The position numbers and the translations under genes are program-made. The notes beneath the pieces are model-generated. The model saw nothing but the letters and a program-made list of their open reading frames with translations. It was not told where the DNA came from and made no database searches. Shown in pieces: positions 5,070-5,499 of a stretch of DNA of 5,499 nucleotides (the stretch's first letter is position 1; each line of letters opens with the position of its first letter). The DNA comes from Desulfobacterales bacterium (GTDB taxonomy: Bacteria > Desulfobacterota > DSM-4660 > Desulfatiglandales > B25-G16), in the NCBI GenBank assembly GCA_013375385.1, contig JABXJY010000186.1, positions 1 through 5,499 on the forward strand, written 5' to 3'.

Positions 5070-5499
5070 ACTTATAATGCCTCATAATCCCTACGACCCT
5101 TCCCTCAATTCGGAGATCTCCCTCTCTGACGATGATGGGTTCTATATCCGTATGGGCGGGGCGGAGTTCCACATAATTTTCCCGCCTGTAATACTTCTTA
5201 ACGGTCGCCTCATTGTTGATCAGGACCACCACAGTCTCCCCGTTCTCGGCCGTCGGCTGCTTCCTGACCACGATGAAATCCCCGTCCAGGATCCCATCCT
5301 CTTTCATGGAATCCCCTCTGACCTGGAGGACAAAGTGGTCCCCCTGTCCTATCATGGATGGGGGTACTTCAATCACATCCATATCTTCCACCGCCTCGAT
5401 AGGTTTTCCCGCCGCCACCCTTCCCAGGAGGGGAAACTCGAACCGCCTGGTTTCCACAGGGCTGATCACCTCAATGGCCCGCTTCTGGTTCTTTTTGCG
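5068..5499 (-). CDS. lexA: LexA repressor, C-terminal 143 residues (5' end outside window)
   Basis: The frame is open to the window edge and begins RKKNQKRAIEV, which matches the end of the LexA winged-helix domain, so the gene is cut by the window; a GTG at 5469 is internal. Fragment numbering: the linker and cleavage site VAAG, with cleavage expected between A30 and G31; nucleophile S64 in VRGDSMKEDG; general-base lysine K101 in ATVKKYY; ending in RIEGRVVGIMRHYK. The complete Ser-Lys dyad and Ala-Gly site show a RecA-stimulated self-cleaving repressor rather than a UmuD relative, which would lack the DNA-binding domain. The missing part should be roughly 60 residues. As first gene of a lexA-imuB-dnaE2 cassette it probably represses itself and the genes downstream; its operator would lie upstream, outside the window. 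This may be a second, cassette-specific lexA in the genome. Confidence 0.95.
   Translation of the reverse strand, partial: RKKNQKRAIEVISPVETRRFEFPLLGRVAAGKPIEAVEDMDVIEVPPSMIGQGDHFVLQVRGDSMKEDGILDGDFIVVRKQPTAENGETVVVLINNEATVKKYYRRENYVELRPAHTDIEPIIVREGDLRIEGRVVGIMRHYK

Noticed and set aside
5467..5469. GTG as a lexA start codon (protein beginning ISPVETRR)
   Set aside because: The frame stays open upstream to the window edge and encodes the end of the winged-helix domain, so the GTG is an internal valine.

Overview
All genes read on the minus strand, so transcription runs from the high-coordinate end to the low one. In that order the window holds: the 3' part of lexA (SOS repressor, cut by the window edge); a catalytically dead Y-family polymerase homologue of the ImuB type; a small PD-(D/E)XK-fold protein of the GxxExxY family; a DnaE2/ImuC-type error-prone DNA polymerase III alpha subunit; and the first 20 codons of a VapB-type antitoxin with its own promoter. 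No RNA gene, CRISPR array, transposase or origin was seen. The gene-free gaps are all short (about 70 to 115 bases).

lexA, imuB and dnaE2 together form an SOS mutagenesis ('mutasome') cassette. LexA represses it and cleaves itself after DNA damage. The ImuB-like protein has lost every catalytic carboxylate of Y-family polymerases but carries a consensus sliding-clamp motif (QLSLF), so it is probably an adaptor. DnaE2 keeps the polymerase aspartates, has a degenerate PHP site and a degenerate clamp motif, and is probably the enzyme that copies past lesions, recruited through ImuB. The usual third partner, the RecA-like ImuA, is not between lexA and imuB, so this is an imuA-less layout unless imuA lies outside the window.

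A GxxExxY gene with strikingly symmetrical flanks interrupts the cassette between imuB and dnaE2. The flanks are 113 and 114 bases long, contain strong inverted repeats on both sides and a short-period repeat on one, and the gene is more AT-rich than its neighbours. This looks like an inserted passenger unit, although a role in repair cannot be excluded.

Beyond dnaE2, a consensus sigma70-type promoter drives a VapB-like antitoxin gene that runs off the low-coordinate edge; its VapC toxin would be expected just outside. The cassette architecture, the GxxExxY gene and the moderate GC content suggest a Gram-negative of the deltaproteobacterial kind (Desulfobacterota or relatives). That placement is inference from gene content, not from a marker gene.
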